In this document: piece after piece, positions 43,623-53,812 of the stretch
Position numbering within the stretch: position 1 is the stretch's first letter
Layout: each line of letters starts with the position of its first letter
Assembly (NCBI RefSeq): GCF_020622355.1
Contig: NZ_WHVL01000002.1
Span: 310,001 to 374,000, forward strand
Direction of reading: 5' to 3'
DNA length: 64,000 nucleotides
Source: Vreelandella malpeensis
GTDB lineage: Bacteria > Pseudomonadota > Gammaproteobacteria > Pseudomonadales > Halomonadaceae
Position numbers and translations under genes: made by a program
Notes under the pieces: model-generated
The model's input: the letters and a program-made list of their open reading frames with translations, nothing else
The model's database searches: none
What the model was told of the DNA's origin: nothing

Positions 43623-46070
43623 TTACAGCGCGGTGGGACGGTAGCCCGGGATCGCCTGGTCGAAGTAGGTGTTCGCGCCCTGCCCGACGCCGCCGAGACC
43701 GCGGAAGACGAAGCGCAGAAACAGACCGCGATCGCTGAAATCATCGCCGACCTGGGCGGTATCGTTGTCGTCGATCCACTCGCGCCAGACCACCTGGACG
43801 CCATAGCAACAGTCGTTCCACTGGATGCCGGCGAGCTGCTCCAGCGCCCGGTCGTTGGTCTGGTCGTACAGGTAGCGACCGATCAGGTCGATCTGCGGGG
43901 TGGCTTTGTAGCCCACCGAGAGATCCCACTCCTCGCGACTGTAGTCGCGAAAGCCGTCGTCACCGGGTATCACGCCCGGATCGAAGCCTTCGATCTCCCA
44001 ACGGTAGCCAAGGTTCACTACATGGCCTTCGGGGTGGCGGTAGCGCAGGTCGACCGAGGAGCGTTCGGTCTGCTCGCGCTGGTCGTCGTAGAGCCATTCG
44101 TAGCCGGTGCTGAAACGATCGGTGATCTGCCAATCGAGGCGGGTGACCAGCGGCGAGCGGTCACGCGTGGCTTGATAACGGCTCTGGGGGTTGACGAAGG
44201 GGTTCTCCTCCGGGCGATCCGGCAGGGTGTCCGGGTCGCCGTCTGCATCGATGCGCCGCTCGGCGAAGTAGGCGCTCTGGCCGACGCCGAAGGTGAGCCG
44301 GTCGCGCCCGTTGGCATCCTCGATCAGCCGCGATTGCACTCCGTAGGAAATCCGGTTGAGATCGCCCACCCGGTCGGCGCCGGAGAAGCGGTGCGGCGAC
44401 CAGAGCTGGTCCCAGGAGAACGCCCGTTCGCGGCTGTCGAACTCCGGCAGCTGAGTCTGATCGGTGCGCGGCACGAACGCGTAGTTGAGCCGTGGCTCCA
44501 GGGTCTGGCGATAGCCGCGGCTGCCCAGGTCGAGCTCGCGCTCGAACACCAGGCCGCCATCGATGGAGGTGATCGCCACGTTGCGGGTGGGGGACGTGGC
44601 GCGGTCGGTCTCGAGGGCGCCGTAGTCGAGCTCGTAGGCGGTGCTCCAGAGCTCGGTGCGCGGTTCGATGTAGCCCCAGGGCCGCTCGAATCGCCAGCCC
44701 AGTGCCGGGGTCAGGTGAAGCCGCGAGCCGGTAGCGGCCTCGCGCTCGGGCACCAGGGTCTCGTCGATGTCGCGCCAGAAGTAGGTGGCGTTGGAGCGCC
44801 ACTGGCCGTAGAAGCCTCCACCGAACTGCCAGTCGGTGGTATTGGCGGTCAAACTCGGCAGCCGGTAGAAGGGCTTGTCGCTGTCGCTGAGCGGGTCCTC
44901 CAGACGCTGGAAACCCTGGGCACGAGCGTCGAGCTGCCAGAGATCACCGCGGTAATCGATTTGCGCCAGCCGTTCCATCGCGACCCGGTCGCTGCGCCCG
45001 AACTCGGCACCGAAGTCGTCGAAGTAGCGTCCGTCGCTGGCCGCGCCATAGCGCAGCGCATAGTTGCTGCGCGGGTTCATTCGCCCTTGGTGCTGGGCGT
45101 CGATGTACCAGCGATCTTCGCCCTCGAAGCGGTTGTCGCCGGTGCTGGTGCCCCCATCGTTTGCCAAGTAGCCACCCTCGATCATGCCCTGGCTCTGCTC
45201 GAACAGGTAGCGGTACTCGCCGTTGAGCAAGAGCCCCCGGTCGCTCATGAAGCGCGGCGTGATGGTGGCGTCGTGGTTGGGGGCGATGTTCCAGTAGAAC
45301 GGCTGGGCGTAGTCGAGCCCGTCGGTGGAGAAGCCAAGCGTCGGCCACAGAAGGCCGGTATGGCGCCGGTCGTCGAGCGGAAAGCGCACCCAGGGCCAGT
45401 AGAAGACCGGCACGTCCTTGACCTTGAGCCGGGCATTGCGCGCGGTGCCGAACCCCTCGGCCTGATTCAGGCGAATGTCGCTGCTCACCAGCTCCCAGGT
45501 ATTCTCGCCCGGATCGCAAGTGGTGAAGCTCGCGCTGTGAAGACGGTACTGGTTCTCGCCGGTCTGCTCGAGCTGTGCGGCCTGGCCACGCAGGTGCGAC
45601 TCGTAGAGCACGTAGTGGCTGTTGTCGACGGTGGCACGGTCCTCGTTCAGGCGCAGCATCGCCTGGTCACCGCGCACCAGCGCCTGGCCGTTGCGCAGCA
45701 CTAGATTCCCCTCGGCATCGACCTGCTCGCGGCTGCCCGGCAAGAACACCTGCTCGGCCTGCAGCTCGCTGTCGCCCCGGCGCAGCACCACATCGCCGCG
45801 CAGGAGCGCCTCGCCGTCCTGGGCATAGTCGGCGCTCGCGGTCTCGACCGACAGCGTCTCGGGGTCGGCTTCGCCGGGCAGCCGGTAGCCGGGCATCACG
45901 TAGCGCCCGCGGCACAGCTGGCCGGCGGCCTCTTCTCGGCTGTAGGGCTGCCAGTCGAGCGCCTCGAAGGGCAGCGCCTCGCTCTGCGCGAAGGCGTGAG
46001 TCGAGGTCAGCGCCACCACGCCCAGCAGCGTGTGTCCCATCGGCGCGGTTCGCGCAAATCGCTTGCCCAT
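43623..46070 (-). CDS. lptD: LPS-assembly outer-membrane protein LptD
   Basis: This 815-residue protein inserts lipopolysaccharide into the outer leaflet with LptE. It has a signal peptide (about 1-28), an N-terminal jellyroll domain (AQDGEALLRGDVVLRRGDSELQAEQVFL) and a large C-terminal beta-barrel. Four Cys fit the classical disulfide pattern: one near residue 53 (LCRGRY), one in SFTTCDPGE, and the adjacent pair in NDCCYG near the end. The start at 46070 (MGKRFART) has AAGGAT upstream. It leads the lptD-surA-pdxA-rsmA-apaG operon and is divergent from amgK-murU. Confidence 0.95.
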   Translation of the reverse strand: MGKRFARTAPMGHTLLGVVALTSTHAFAQSEALPFEALDWQPYSREEAAGQLCRGRYVMPGYRLPGEADPETLSVETASADYAQDGEALLRGDVVLRRGDSELQAEQVFLPGSREQVDAEGNLVLRNGQALVRGDQAMLRLNEDRATVDNSHYVLYESHLRGQAAQLEQTGENQYRLHSASFTTCDPGENTWELVSSDIRLNQAEGFGTARNARLKVKDVPVFYWPWVRFPLDDRRHTGLLWPTLGFSTDGLDYAQPFYWNIAPNHDATITPRFMSDRGLLLNGEYRYLFEQSQGMIEGGYLANDGGTSTGDNRFEGEDRWYIDAQHQGRMNPRSNYALRYGAASDGRYFDDFGAEFGRSDRVAMERLAQIDYRGDLWQLDARAQGFQRLEDPLSDSDKPFYRLPSLTANTTDWQFGGGFYGQWRSNATYFWRDIDETLVPEREAATGSRLHLTPALGWRFERPWGYIEPRTELWSTAYELDYGALETDRATSPTRNVAITSIDGGLVFERELDLGSRGYRQTLEPRLNYAFVPRTDQTQLPEFDSRERAFSWDQLWSPHRFSGADRVGDLNRISYGVQSRLIEDANGRDRLTFGVGQSAYFAERRIDADGDPDTLPDRPEENPFVNPQSRYQATRDRSPLVTRLDWQITDRFSTGYEWLYDDQREQTERSSVDLRYRHPEGHVVNLGYRWEIEGFDPGVIPGDDGFRDYSREEWDLSVGYKATPQIDLIGRYLYDQTNDRALEQLAGIQWNDCCYGVQVVWREWIDDNDTAQVGDDFSDRGLFLRFVFRGLGGVGQGANTYFDQAIPGYRPTAL

Positions 46071-46099
46071 GTTCGTTATCCTTGGCATCCAGAATCGGT

Positions 46100-46105
46100 A
46101 TTATA
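46100..46105 (-). promoter_or_regulatory. -10 element for the lptD operon
   Basis: Minus-strand TATAAT (CTGTATAATACC) lies 30 bases before the lptD start, leaving a short leader that still contains the AAGGAT ribosome site. The -35 side is weak (TGGTCG). The opposite strand here reads towards amgK. Confidence 0.5.
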
Positions 46106-46140
46106 CAGCTCGCATCATGCCCGACCAGCCAGGAGCTTGC

Positions 46141-47807
<1,667 letters not shown>

Positions 47808-47902
47808 GCCTTGCGAGGACTGGGCGTGCTATGCTGCGCGCCACGACCACCGGCGTACTGCCAGGCGAATCCACAACCCCACCCAACGAGAAGGAGAGCC
47901 GC

Positions 47903-48331
47903 GTGAAAGCACGGGTAAAATGGACAGACGGGCGCCAGTTCGTGGCGGAATCGGGCAGCGGCCACAGCGTGGTGATCGACGGACCGCCCGATCACGGCGG
48001 ACGCAACACCGGCCCACGCCCGATGGAAATGCTGTTGATGGGCATGGGCAGCTGCACGGCGTTCGACGTGCTGAACATCCTCGACAAGGCGCGGGCCGAG
48101 GTGAGTGACTGTGTGGCCGAGATCGACGCCGAGCGCGCCGATGAAGTGCCCGCCGTCTTCACCAGGATCCACGTGCACTTCGTGGTCACCGGGCGCAACC
48201 TCAAGGAGAAGCAGGTGCAGCGCGCCGTCGAGCTCTCCGCCGAGAAGTACTGCAGCGCTTCGATCATGCTGGTCAAGGGGGGCGTGGACGTGACTCACTC
48301 CTTCGAGATCCGCCAGGCGGACGCCGCTTGA
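47903..48331 (+). CDS. OsmC/YhfA-family protein
   Basis: This 142-residue protein belongs to the OsmC superfamily of thiol-dependent peroxidases. Both conserved Cys are present: MGSCTAFDVLNIL and KYCSASIMLVKG; GPRPMEMLLMG is also typical. The YhfA-like branch, as here, is often linked to speD in gammaproteobacteria. GTG 47903 with AAGGAGA upstream is preferred over ATG 47804, which would overlap murU by four bases and add 33 residues. The substrate of this branch is unknown. Confidence 0.87.
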   Translation: MKARVKWTDGRQFVAESGSGHSVVIDGPPDHGGRNTGPRPMEMLLMGMGSCTAFDVLNILDKARAEVSDCVAEIDAERADEVPAVFTRIHVHFVVTGRNLKEKQVQRAVELSAEKYCSASIMLVKGGVDVTHSFEIRQADAA

Positions 48332-48381
48332 AAAGACGCCCCGGCAAAAAAGTGCCCGGGCAGGATGCAACGCACCCTTGA

Positions 48382-48402
48382 GGCGGGCATAATACGCCCG
48401 CC
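48382..48402 (+). promoter_or_regulatory. Palindrome with embedded -10-like sequence upstream of speD
   Basis: GGCGGGC-ATAATAC-GCCCGCC is a perfect seven-base inverted repeat. The loop with its flanks contains CATAAT, a -10-like hexamer, about 100 bases before speD, so a repressor or a structured leader could act here. The -35 region is weak. Confidence 0.45.
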
Positions 48403-48493
48403 CTCGCGCACTCGATGCCGAGGGATCTTCTTGTACGCACGGTTCCGGCGCTGGCTCGTCGGGGTGTTTTCACTGCCATAGGGAGGTGCGGAC

Positions 48494-49288
48494 GTGTCAG
48501 ACAATCTCCGACTCCACGGGTTTAACAACCTCACCAGCTCGTTAAGCTTCAACATCTACGATATCTGCTACGCCAAGACCGAAGAGCAGCGCGCCGCTTA
48601 TATCGACTATATCGACGAGCTCTACAACGCCGAGCGCTTGACGCAGATCCTCAAGGACGTGACCAACATCATCGGGGCTCACGTGCTCAACATCGCCCGC
48701 CAGGACTACGAGCCCCATGGGGCGAGCGTGACCATCCTGATCGCCGAGCACGAGCTCGACGAGCCGCTGCCCGGCCAGACCAAGCCAGGCCCTGGCCCCT
48801 TGCCGGAAACCGTGGTCGCGCACCTGGACAAGAGCCATGTCACGGTACACAGCTACCCGGAATCCCACCCGGACAACGGCATCAGCACCTTCCGCCTGGA
48901 CATCGATGTCTCGACCTGCGGTCACATCAGCCCGCTCAAGGCGCTGAACTACCTGATCCACAGCTTCGATTCCGACATCGTCACCATGGACTACCGGGTG
49001 CGCGGCTTCACCCGCGACGTGGATGGCAAGAAGCTGTTCATCGACCACGATATCGCCTCGATCCAGGACTACCTGGCCGACGATACCAAGCAGGCGTATC
49101 AGATGATGGATGTGAACGTGTATCAGGACAACATGTTCCACACCAAGATGCTGCTCAAGGACTTTGAGCTTGACAACTACCTGTTCGGCACCTCGCGGCG
49201 CGACATCACCTTCGAGGAGGCCCGCGACATCGAGAGCCGCCTGCGCAAGGAGATGCTGGAAATATTCTATTCGCGTAACCTGGACTAG
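48494..49288 (+). CDS. speD: S-adenosylmethionine decarboxylase proenzyme
   Basis: This 264-residue class 1A enzyme supplies decarboxylated SAM for spermidine synthesis. It self-cleaves to create a pyruvoyl group; the site is the Lys-Ser pair in [17 protein letters not shown]. Other marks are [36 protein letters not shown]. The GTG start follows GGGAGGTGC. No spermidine synthase gene (speE) is adjacent. A bidirectional terminator follows. Confidence 0.95.
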   Translation: MSDNLRLHGFNNLTSSLSFNIYDICYAKTEEQRAAYIDYIDELYNAERLTQILKDVTNIIGAHVLNIARQDYEPHGASVTILIAEHELDEPLPGQTKPGPGPLPETVVAHLDKSHVTVHSYPESHPDNGISTFRLDIDVSTCGHISPLKALNYLIHSFDSDIVTMDYRVRGFTRDVDGKKLFIDHDIASIQDYLADDTKQAYQMMDVNVYQDNMFHTKMLLKDFELDNYLFGTSRRDITFEEARDIESRLRKEMLEIFYSRNLD

Positions 49289-49317
49289 GCCGGCGTTTGC
49301 AACGAACGCTCGAGACG

Positions 49318-49346
49318 AAAAAGCCGACGCATGCGTCGGCTTTTTC
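49318..49346. terminator. Bidirectional terminator between speD and the acyltransferase gene
   Basis: AAAAAGCCGACGC-AT-GCGTCGGCTTTTT: near-perfect stem with A- and T-tracts, between converging genes. Confidence 0.95.
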
Positions 49347-49351
49347 GTGGG

Positions 49352-50266
49352 TCAGTAAAGACTCTGCTCCCCTTCCGGGCGCGTCTTGAAGCGCCGATGC
49401 AGCCACAGGTACTGTTCCGGATGCTTGCGAATCGCCCGCTCGATGAACTGGTTGACCCGGGTGGCGTCCGCCACCTCGTCGCTGCTCGGGAAGTGCTCGA
49501 AGGCCGGCAGGCACTCGATGGTGTAAGTGCGATCGTCCGGGTTGCGGTGGAACATCAAGGGCACCACCGGCGCGCCGGTCATGCGCGCGATCTTCGCGGT
49601 CAGCCGAATGGTCGCCGCCTGCTGGTCGAACAGCGGCGCGAAGACGCTGACATCGCGGCCGAAGTCCTGGTCCGGCGAGTACCACACGATGTGCCCTGCC
49701 TTGATGCGGCGCACCACGCCACGCAGGTCGTGACGGTCGATCGCCTGACCGAAGATGCGCGAGCGCGCCCGGGTCATGAAACGCTCGAACAGCGGATTGT
49801 TGTGCGGGCGGTAGACCACGTCCGCGGGGAAGAACAGCGAGTGCAGCGCCCCGCCGAGATCCAGCGTCGAGAAGTGGATCCCCACCACCAGCACGCCTTT
49901 GCCCTGGGCCTTGGCACGCGCCAGGTGCTCCTGGCCGTTGTAGGCCACCCGGTGGCGAAAGCCCTCGGCGCGCCGACACCAGGCGGTGGCGGTCTCGACC
50001 AGCCCGATGCCGTTGGCGATAAAGGTCTCCTTGACCAGCCGACGCTGGGCTTCAAAGCTCTTGTCGGGAAAGCACAGCGCGATGTTGGTCTCGGTGATGC
50101 GCCGACGGCGACCGGCCAACCGCCAGGCCAGAAGGCCAAGGCCGCGGCCGACGGCGAGCTTCAGCTGCCAGGGCAGCCAGGCAGCGACATACATTGCGCC
50201 GATGGCGAGCCAGGTCGGCCAGTAGCGCGGGTGGGCAAACGAGCGGGGAAAGGGTTTCTTCGACAT
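49352..50266 (-). CDS. Lipid A biosynthesis acyltransferase (LpxL/HtrB family)
   Basis: This 304-residue inner-membrane enzyme adds a secondary acyl chain to the lipid A precursor. It has an N-terminal hydrophobic anchor (about 18-37), the HX4D motif in GIHFSTLDLGG, VVYRPHNNPLFERF, WYSPDQDFG and the C-terminal PEQYLWLHRRFKTRPEG, all typical. Whether it is LpxL or LpxM (lauroyl or myristoyl step) cannot be told. ATG 50266 (MSKKPFPRSF) is preferred over a TTG at 50302, which would overlap alr. It lies 32 bases downstream of alr. Confidence 0.88.
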   Translation of the reverse strand: MSKKPFPRSFAHPRYWPTWLAIGAMYVAAWLPWQLKLAVGRGLGLLAWRLAGRRRRITETNIALCFPDKSFEAQRRLVKETFIANGIGLVETATAWCRRAEGFRHRVAYNGQEHLARAKAQGKGVLVVGIHFSTLDLGGALHSLFFPADVVYRPHNNPLFERFMTRARSRIFGQAIDRHDLRGVVRRIKAGHIVWYSPDQDFGRDVSVFAPLFDQQAATIRLTAKIARMTGAPVVPLMFHRNPDDRTYTIECLPAFEHFPSSDEVADATRVNQFIERAIRKHPEQYLWLHRRFKTRPEGEQSLY

Positions 50267-50298
50267 TCCGACAACCGTGTTGGGGGCAACCGTCTCAA

Positions 50299-51393
50299 TC
50301 AAGTGCCGCTATAATAGCGCGGCACGCGGGGAAGTACGCCGGTCAGCAGCGTATAGCTGATCGTATCGCAGTGGCGGGCCACCTCGTCCACCGAGAGCCT
50401 GGCGCCGCCGGCGCTTTCACCCCACAGCACCACTTCGCTGCCAATGGCAGCACTGGCCACCTCGGTCACGTCTACCGTGAGCATGTCCATCGACACGCGC
50501 CCGGCGATGGCGCAGCGCTGACCATCGACCAGCACCGGCGTGCCATCGGCGGCGTGGCGATCGACGCCGTCGCCGTAGCCTGCCGCCACGACCGCGATCT
50601 TCGAGGGCCGAGGGGCCCGCCAGCGCCCGCCATAGCCCACCGGCTCGCCGGCGGCTATCTCGCGCAGGCTGATGATCTTCGAGCGCAGGCTCATCACCGG
50701 ACGCAGCGACGCCGCGATGGGGTTGTCCACCTCCAGGGGGTTGCTGCCGTAGAGCATCACCCCGGGGCGATTCCAGGCGCCGTGGGCGGTGCGGTGAGCG
50801 AGCGTCGCCGGGGAGTTTGCCAGGCAAAGTGGCGCTTCGAGGGTGCGCGAGAGCGCCTTCACGGTCTCGAGCTGGGTCTCGAAGTAGCCGCTGTCACCGG
50901 CATCGGCGGTAGCGAAGTGGCTCATCAGGTGAAGTTCGCCGACCTGGGAGGCGGCGGCCAGGCGATGCCAGAGCGGCGCCACCCGAGCAGGCTCGAAGCC
51001 CAGCCGATGCATGCCGGAATCGACCTTCAGCCAGACCGGAATGGGCTGCCTGGGCGTGAAGGCGAGCAGTGCCTCGACCTGCCAGTCGCTGTGCACGCTG
51101 ACCCAGAAGCCGTGTTCATCGATGAGCGCAAGCTCATCGGCGTCGAAAAACCCCTCGAGCAGCACGATGGGCTTGGTGATACCGCCGGCGCGAAGCGCGA
51201 GCGCCTCCTCGATCGAGGCGACCGCCAGAGCCGGGGCGAGGGGTTCGAGCGCCCGGGCGCAGGCCAACGCCCCGTGGCCGTAGGCGTCGGCCTTGATGAC
51301 CGCCACGGATCGGCTTTGCGGCGCGCAGTCGGCGGCGATACGGTAGTTGTGACGCAGCGCGTCCAGGTCGATATGGGCCGCTAACGGGCGCAT
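50299..51393 (-). CDS. alr: Alanine racemase
   Basis: This 364-residue PLP enzyme makes D-alanine for peptidoglycan. The PLP Lys is in VIKADAYGHG near the N-terminus. The second-domain catalytic Tyr is in GYGGRWRA, and AGRVSMDMLTVDV is the usual C-terminal motif. The start at 51393 (MRPLAAHIDL) is favoured by family length; the longer in-frame start at 51525 reaches past the rpoS terminator and is unlikely. The biosynthetic Alr and catabolic DadX types cannot be separated by sequence; no dadA lies nearby. Confidence 0.93.
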   Translation of the reverse strand: MRPLAAHIDLDALRHNYRIAADCAPQSRSVAVIKADAYGHGALACARALEPLAPALAVASIEEALALRAGGITKPIVLLEGFFDADELALIDEHGFWVSVHSDWQVEALLAFTPRQPIPVWLKVDSGMHRLGFEPARVAPLWHRLAAASQVGELHLMSHFATADAGDSGYFETQLETVKALSRTLEAPLCLANSPATLAHRTAHGAWNRPGVMLYGSNPLEVDNPIAASLRPVMSLRSKIISLREIAAGEPVGYGGRWRAPRPSKIAVVAAGYGDGVDRHAADGTPVLVDGQRCAIAGRVSMDMLTVDVTEVASAAIGSEVVLWGESAGGARLSVDEVARHCDTISYTLLTGVLPRVPRYYSGT

Positions 51394-51451
51394 GACGGAT
51401 TCTCGCTTAGCAGACCGGCCGCGGCGGCCTGTCACTGATGGCTTGGGTATA

Positions 51452-51471
51452 AAAATGCCCACGTAGTGGGC
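51452..51471 (-). terminator. Rho-independent terminator of rpoS
   Basis: Minus-strand GCCCAC-TAC-GTGGGC followed by ATTTTTATA, about 85 bases beyond the rpoS stop codon. Confidence 0.75.
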
Positions 51472-51503
51472 TCTGTGGTGATGCTTGGTACTGGAAAACG
51501 ACG

Positions 51504-51544
51504 CACCGGCGTCGATCCGGTGCATCGTCCTTGCCTAGGCAAGG
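51504..51544. other. Palindromes between rpoS stop and its terminator
   Basis: CCTTGCCTAGGCAAGG (51529-51544) is a perfect 16-base palindrome just after the rpoS stop. GCACCGG-CGTCGAT-CCGGTGC (about 51503-51523) is a second hairpin; on the minus strand it is followed by GTCGTTTT. Both would be part of the rpoS 3' untranslated region. Confidence 0.6.
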
Positions 51545-51553
51545 CACTGAAGC

Positions 51554-52528
51554 TCAGCTTTCGAAGATGGCGTCGAGGGACAGCCCTTGCTTTTCCAGCG
51601 AGCGACGAAGCTTCTTTAAGGCTTCCACCTGAATCTGGCGAACCCGCTCACGGGTCAGTCCGATCTCGGCGCCCACCTCTTCAAGGGTCGCCGCTTCATG
51701 GCCGCGCAAACCAAAGCGGCGTACCACCACCTCGCGCTGCTTCTCGCTGAGCTCGTCGAGCCAATGGTCGACGTGCTCGCGCACGTCGCCGTCGACCAGC
51801 GACGATTCGGGGCCGGCGACGTCATCGTCCGCCAGGGTGTCGATCAGCGGCTTGTCGCTCTCCCCCCCCATCGGGTAGTCGACCGACGAAACCCGCTCGT
51901 TGAGCCCCAGCATCTTCTTGACGGTGTCCACCGGCTTGTCCAAGTGCTCGGCGATCTCCTCGGCGGTGGCCTCGTGATCGAGCTTCTGGGTCAGTTCCCG
52001 CGCGGCGCGCAGGTAGATGTTGAGCTCCTTGACCACGTGGATCGGCAGACGAATCGTGCGGGTCTGGTTCATCAGCGCCCGCTCGATGGTCTGGCGAATC
52101 CACCAGGTGGCGTAGGTCGAAAAGCGAAACCCGCGCTCGGGGTCGAACTTCTCCACCGCGCGAATGAGGCCCAGGTTGCCCTCCTCGATCAGATCGAGCA
52201 GCGTCAGGCCGCGGTTCAGATAGCGTCGGGCGATCTTGACCACCAGGCGCAGGTTCGACTCGATCATGCGCGAGCGCCCGAGCGGGTCACCCTTGCGCGC
52301 CAGACGACCGTAGTAGACCTCCTCCTCCGGCGTCAGAAGCGGCGAGAAGCCGATCTCGTTGAGATAGATTTGCGTCGCATCCAGGCTCTGGGTCGACTGA
52401 CGATCCTCGCGCCCCAGCGCTTTCTCGAAGGCATCTTCCTCTTCGGTGACCGTGTCATCGGCGTCATCCAGTGCCTCTTCCGCGGTCTCCAGGTCAACCT
52501 CCTGCAGGTCCTTCTCCAGTATACTCAT
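51554..52528 (-). CDS. rpoS: RNA polymerase sigma factor RpoS
   Basis: This 324-residue stationary-phase sigma factor has a short acidic N-terminus ([20 protein letters not shown]), region 1.2 [21 protein letters not shown], region 2 with [51 protein letters not shown], region 3 and region 4.2 [27 protein letters not shown]. The absence of a long non-conserved region separates it from RpoD. It lies downstream of nlpD, as in most gammaproteobacteria, where an rpoS promoter sits inside nlpD. Confidence 0.97.
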   Translation of the reverse strand: MSILEKDLQEVDLETAEEALDDADDTVTEEEDAFEKALGREDRQSTQSLDATQIYLNEIGFSPLLTPEEEVYYGRLARKGDPLGRSRMIESNLRLVVKIARRYLNRGLTLLDLIEEGNLGLIRAVEKFDPERGFRFSTYATWWIRQTIERALMNQTRTIRLPIHVVKELNIYLRAARELTQKLDHEATAEEIAEHLDKPVDTVKKMLGLNERVSSVDYPMGGESDKPLIDTLADDDVAGPESSLVDGDVREHVDHWLDELSEKQREVVVRRFGLRGHEAATLEEVGAEIGLTRERVRQIQVEALKKLRRSLEKQGLSLDAIFES

Positions 52529-52695
52529 GGTCTTACCCCCGTTGTCTTGCCAACCGCCATGTAGAAAATCAAAGGTGGTCGCACTGCATGTGCGCGTGCA
52601 CCGTTATTGTTATATGACGCTCCAATCAAAATATCCGGGTTCTTTTCGAGACGTCGAGCGTCCTCTCCAAGCCGATTTTATGGATATAGAACGCG

Positions 52696-53787
52696 TTAGC
52701 GCGATGGTAAAAAGTCCAAGGGGTTCTGAGGCTGGCCGTCGCGGCGCACCTCAAAATGCAGTTTGACGCTGTCGGTGTCGCTATCGCCCATGGTGGCAAT
52801 GACTTCTCCCGCTTCGACCACATCGTTTTCGCTGACCCGCAAGCTGTCGTTGTGGGCATAGGCGCTCAGATACTGGTCGTTATGTTTCAGTAGTATGAGG
52901 TTGCCGTAACCTCGTACACCGCTGCCGGCGTAGACGACGATGCCGGGACCAGCTGCCTTCACAGGTTGCCCCTTTTGGCCGGTGATATCAATCCCGGCGG
53001 TGATGGTTCCTCCCTCACCGAAGGCGCCGCTGACCTGGCCATCCGTAGGCCACTGCCATTGGACATTGTCGACCGGGGTAAAGGTCCGCGAAGAGCGATC
53101 CGGAGTACTCGCCTGGGCGGGGGCGGTCTGGGGCGTCGGCTCCGGCTCGGCTACAGGGGTCGGCTCGGGCTCGGGCTCGCGCGGCGCCTCGGGTTCGGAG
53201 ACATCGACGACCGAGGCGGCTGGAGTGGCGTCGACCTCATCGACCTGGCGCGGCTCGCGTTCGACAGGTGTCTCGCGCTGCTCCGGCGGCGCGCCCTCAC
53301 TCTGGGCGCGCTCGGTAGTGATGCGCTGGTTGCGCTCGATGGCGCTCTCATCGGGGAGCAGCCAGTCCATCTGCTGGTCGCCTTGCTGGCTCGCCTGAGC
53401 GCCCTGACTGCTGGCGACCGCCACTGCCGAAGGATTCAGCCCGGTGGCCACCGCGCCGCTCGGGCGCTGGGAAGGCGGATTCTGTGCATTCTGGCCAGCC
53501 CCGCCCGCCGGGGCGCCGCCAGCGCCCTGGCGCAGTGCGATGGTCTGGCCGGGATGGATCTGGTAGGGGGCACCGATATTGTTGAACGCCGCCAGCTCCC
53601 GGTAGTCCAGATCGTGCTGCCAGGCGATGCCGTAAAGGGTATCGCCAGGCTTGACGGTGTACTGCGCAGAGCTCTCCACCGCGCGCTTGGCCTCGCTCAA
53701 ATCCCTTACCTGAGGCGTGTGTGGCTGCTGGTTGGCGCAGCCGCTGATGGCCAGTGCGACCAGAGACAGTGTGAAAACCTTACGCAT
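52696..53787 (-). CDS. nlpD: NlpD-type LysM/LytM lipoprotein
   Basis: This 363-residue outer-membrane lipoprotein (lipobox LAISGC, Cys17) has a LysM domain (YTVKPGDTLYGIAWQHDLDYRELAAFNNI, about 43-87), a long low-complexity Pro/Glu/Gln-rich linker and a C-terminal LytM (M23) domain. The M23 metal ligands are degraded (the first His motif reads TAGIDITG), as in E. coli NlpD, which activates the amidase AmiC instead of cutting peptidoglycan itself. The acidic linker is longer than usual. It is 26 bases downstream of the DUF368 gene. Confidence 0.94.
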   Translation of the reverse strand: MRKVFTLSLVALAISGCANQQPHTPQVRDLSEAKRAVESSAQYTVKPGDTLYGIAWQHDLDYRELAAFNNIGAPYQIHPGQTIALRQGAGGAPAGGAGQNAQNPPSQRPSGAVATGLNPSAVAVASSQGAQASQQGDQQMDWLLPDESAIERNQRITTERAQSEGAPPEQRETPVEREPRQVDEVDATPAASVVDVSEPEAPREPEPEPTPVAEPEPTPQTAPAQASTPDRSSRTFTPVDNVQWQWPTDGQVSGAFGEGGTITAGIDITGQKGQPVKAAGPGIVVYAGSGVRGYGNLILLKHNDQYLSAYAHNDSLRVSENDVVEAGEVIATMGDSDTDSVKLHFEVRRDGQPQNPLDFLPSR

Positions 53788-53812
53788 GCAAACCTTACTC
53801 CTTTAAACGCCG

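Noticed and set aside
43554-45704. 716-codon open frame on the plus strand opposite surA and lptD
   Set aside because: Antisense to lptD, whose Cys pattern and signal peptide are clear; the translation is low in aromatic residues and has no recognisable motif.
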